DNA of 6,448 nt from Kosmotogaceae bacterium (GTDB lineage: Bacteria > Thermotogota > Thermotogae > Petrotogales > Kosmotogaceae). Numbering within the stretch: position 1 is the stretch's first letter; every line of letters starts with the position of its first letter. A program made the translations under genes and the position numbers. The notes under the pieces are model-generated. The model was not told where the DNA came from, made no database searches, and saw nothing but the letters and a program-made list of their open reading frames with translations. Shown piece by piece: positions 5,917 through 6,448 of this stretch. The stretch spans positions 1,391 to 7,838 of the forward strand of contig DLVL01000149.1 of NCBI GenBank assembly GCA_003444085.1, in the 5' to 3' direction.

Positions 5917-5936
5917 AGAAGAGGCGCCCTTTTTTT
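5907..5936 (+). terminator. Rho-independent terminator inside the metQ leader
   Basis: A stem of 10 pairs (5907-5916 with 5920-5929, one G-U) with a 3-base loop, GC-rich at its base, is followed directly by seven T (5930-5936). It lies between the leader peptide stop and the metQ ribosome binding site, so it can only make sense as a conditional terminator (attenuator) for metQ or as the end of a separate short transcript. Confidence 0.88.
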
Positions 5937-5960
5937 ATTTCATATGGAGGTGGCAGTTCT

Positions 5961-6448
5961 ATGAAGAAGTTGTTTCTTGTGGTTCTTGTGATTTTGAGTT
6001 TGACAGTGATTGGTAACGAAAGGATTCGAATCGGGGCAACACCTGTACCACATGCTGAGATACTTGAATTCATCAAGGCAGAATTCGAAGAGAAGGGCTA
6101 TGTTCTTGACATAATCGTCTTCAACGATTATGTTCTGCCCAATCTTGCGTTGTCCTCGGGTGATCTGCAAGCCAATTACTTCCAGCACGCACCCTATCTT
6201 GAATCCTTCTGTGAGCAACGAGGTATCCAGAACCTGATTAGTGTTGGTGCGATCCACGTCGAGCCGATGGGTTTCTATCTAAAGAAGACTTTTGAAACCC
6301 TTACCACGGGTGACATAATCGTGATTCCCAACGATCCAACCAACGGTGGAAGAGCTTTGCTGCTGCTTCACAACAACGATCTCATTACTTTGAGTAACCC
6401 TGAGAGTCTTAATCCAACGATCAGAGATATTATTGAGAATCCTTTGGG
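5961..6448 (+). CDS. metQ: MetQ/NlpA-family methionine-binding protein, 3' end outside window
   Basis: This is the substrate-binding protein of a methionine ABC importer (MetNIQ); 162 codons are visible of an expected 260-280. Residues 1-18 are a Sec-type signal segment (KK then LFLVVLVILSLTVIG), but there is no lipobox cysteine, so it appears to be a soluble exported protein rather than a lipoprotein. Family motifs are GATPVPHAEIL (25-35), VFNDYVLPNLALSSGDLQANYFQ (starting at 53), HAPYL (76-80), VGAIHVEPMGFY (95-106) and IPNDPTNGGRALLLL (122-136). The Tyr/Phe/His and Asn-Asp segments are those that line the methionine pocket in the family. The start has GGAGGTG (5946-5952) 8 bases upstream. 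The gene is expected to be followed by metN and metI. Expression is probably controlled by the attenuator immediately upstream, which supports methionine as substrate, although other NlpA-family members bind other ligands. Confidence 0.9.
   Translation, partial: MKKLFLVVLVILSLTVIGNERIRIGATPVPHAEILEFIKAEFEEKGYVLDIIVFNDYVLPNLALSSGDLQANYFQHAPYLESFCEQRGIQNLISVGAIHVEPMGFYLKKTFETLTTGDIIVIPNDPTNGGRALLLLHNNDLITLSNPESLNPTIRDIIENPL

Noticed and set aside
5780..5936. SAM, T-box, cobalamin, TPP, lysine or ZTP riboswitch in the metQ leader
   Set aside because: I looked for the core motifs of each. The S-box core, the T-box GGUGGNACCGCG and the lysine and ZTP cores are absent. ACCTGCCTG resembles a B12-box tail and AAACCTG part of the TPP element, but their partner motifs are missing. 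The Met-codon leader peptide explains the layout better. A covariance-model search would settle it.
5940..6257. 105-codon minus-strand open frame
   Set aside because: It lies antisense to the clearly coding metQ start and matches nothing; it is a shadow of that gene.

Overview
The window looks like chromosomal DNA from a bacterium of moderate GC content with very strong GGAGGTG-type Shine-Dalgarno sites and frequent GTG/TTG starts. The gene set is an Opp/Dpp-type ABC importer, a class II fructose-1,6-bisphosphatase and a MetQ-type binding protein whose signal segment has no lipobox cysteine. Together with the codon style this suggests a member of the Thermotogota (Mesotoga/Kosmotoga-like). 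That placement is an inference from the overall look, not from a marker gene.

Layout. Positions 1-95 hold the undetermined end of an upstream gene. Positions 96-2088 (+) hold two overlapping ABC ATPase genes of the DppD/DppF type, the tail of an importer operon whose permease and binding-protein genes would lie upstream. A convergent two-gene operon on the minus strand follows: a glpX-type fructose-bisphosphatase (3459-4466), then a multi-PAS protein (2109-3449) with a degenerate receiver-like N-terminus and no output domain. Divergent from glpX, a GNAT-type acetyltransferase gene runs on the plus strand. I place its start at 4626, well inside the longest open frame, because a promoter-like pair and an excellent ribosome binding site lie just before it. 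The glpX/GNAT gap carries a candidate promoter in each direction and a small perfect palindrome.

The most interesting part is 5746-5960, the leader of a metQ-like gene that starts at 5961 and runs off the window. It contains a perfect TATAAT box. About 7 bases after the expected transcription start there is a Shine-Dalgarno site, followed by a 26-codon open frame starting with TTG. This frame contains three consecutive ATG codons (...QVMMMYRNALVFPPGG stop). A strong Rho-independent terminator follows before metQ. A 10-bp antiterminator can be drawn between bases just downstream of the ATG codons and the 5' arm of that terminator. This is the architecture of ribosome-mediated transcription attenuation, as in trp and his leaders, but tuned to methionine and placed in front of a methionine-uptake gene. 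I see no S-box (SAM-I) or T-box core in the leader.

How the parts fit: the window combines nutrient uptake (peptide or oligosaccharide ABC importer; methionine importer), a gluconeogenic phosphatase co-transcribed with a sensory PAS protein, and an acetyltransferase of unknown substrate. Only the metQ leader shows a regulatory logic that can be read directly from sequence.
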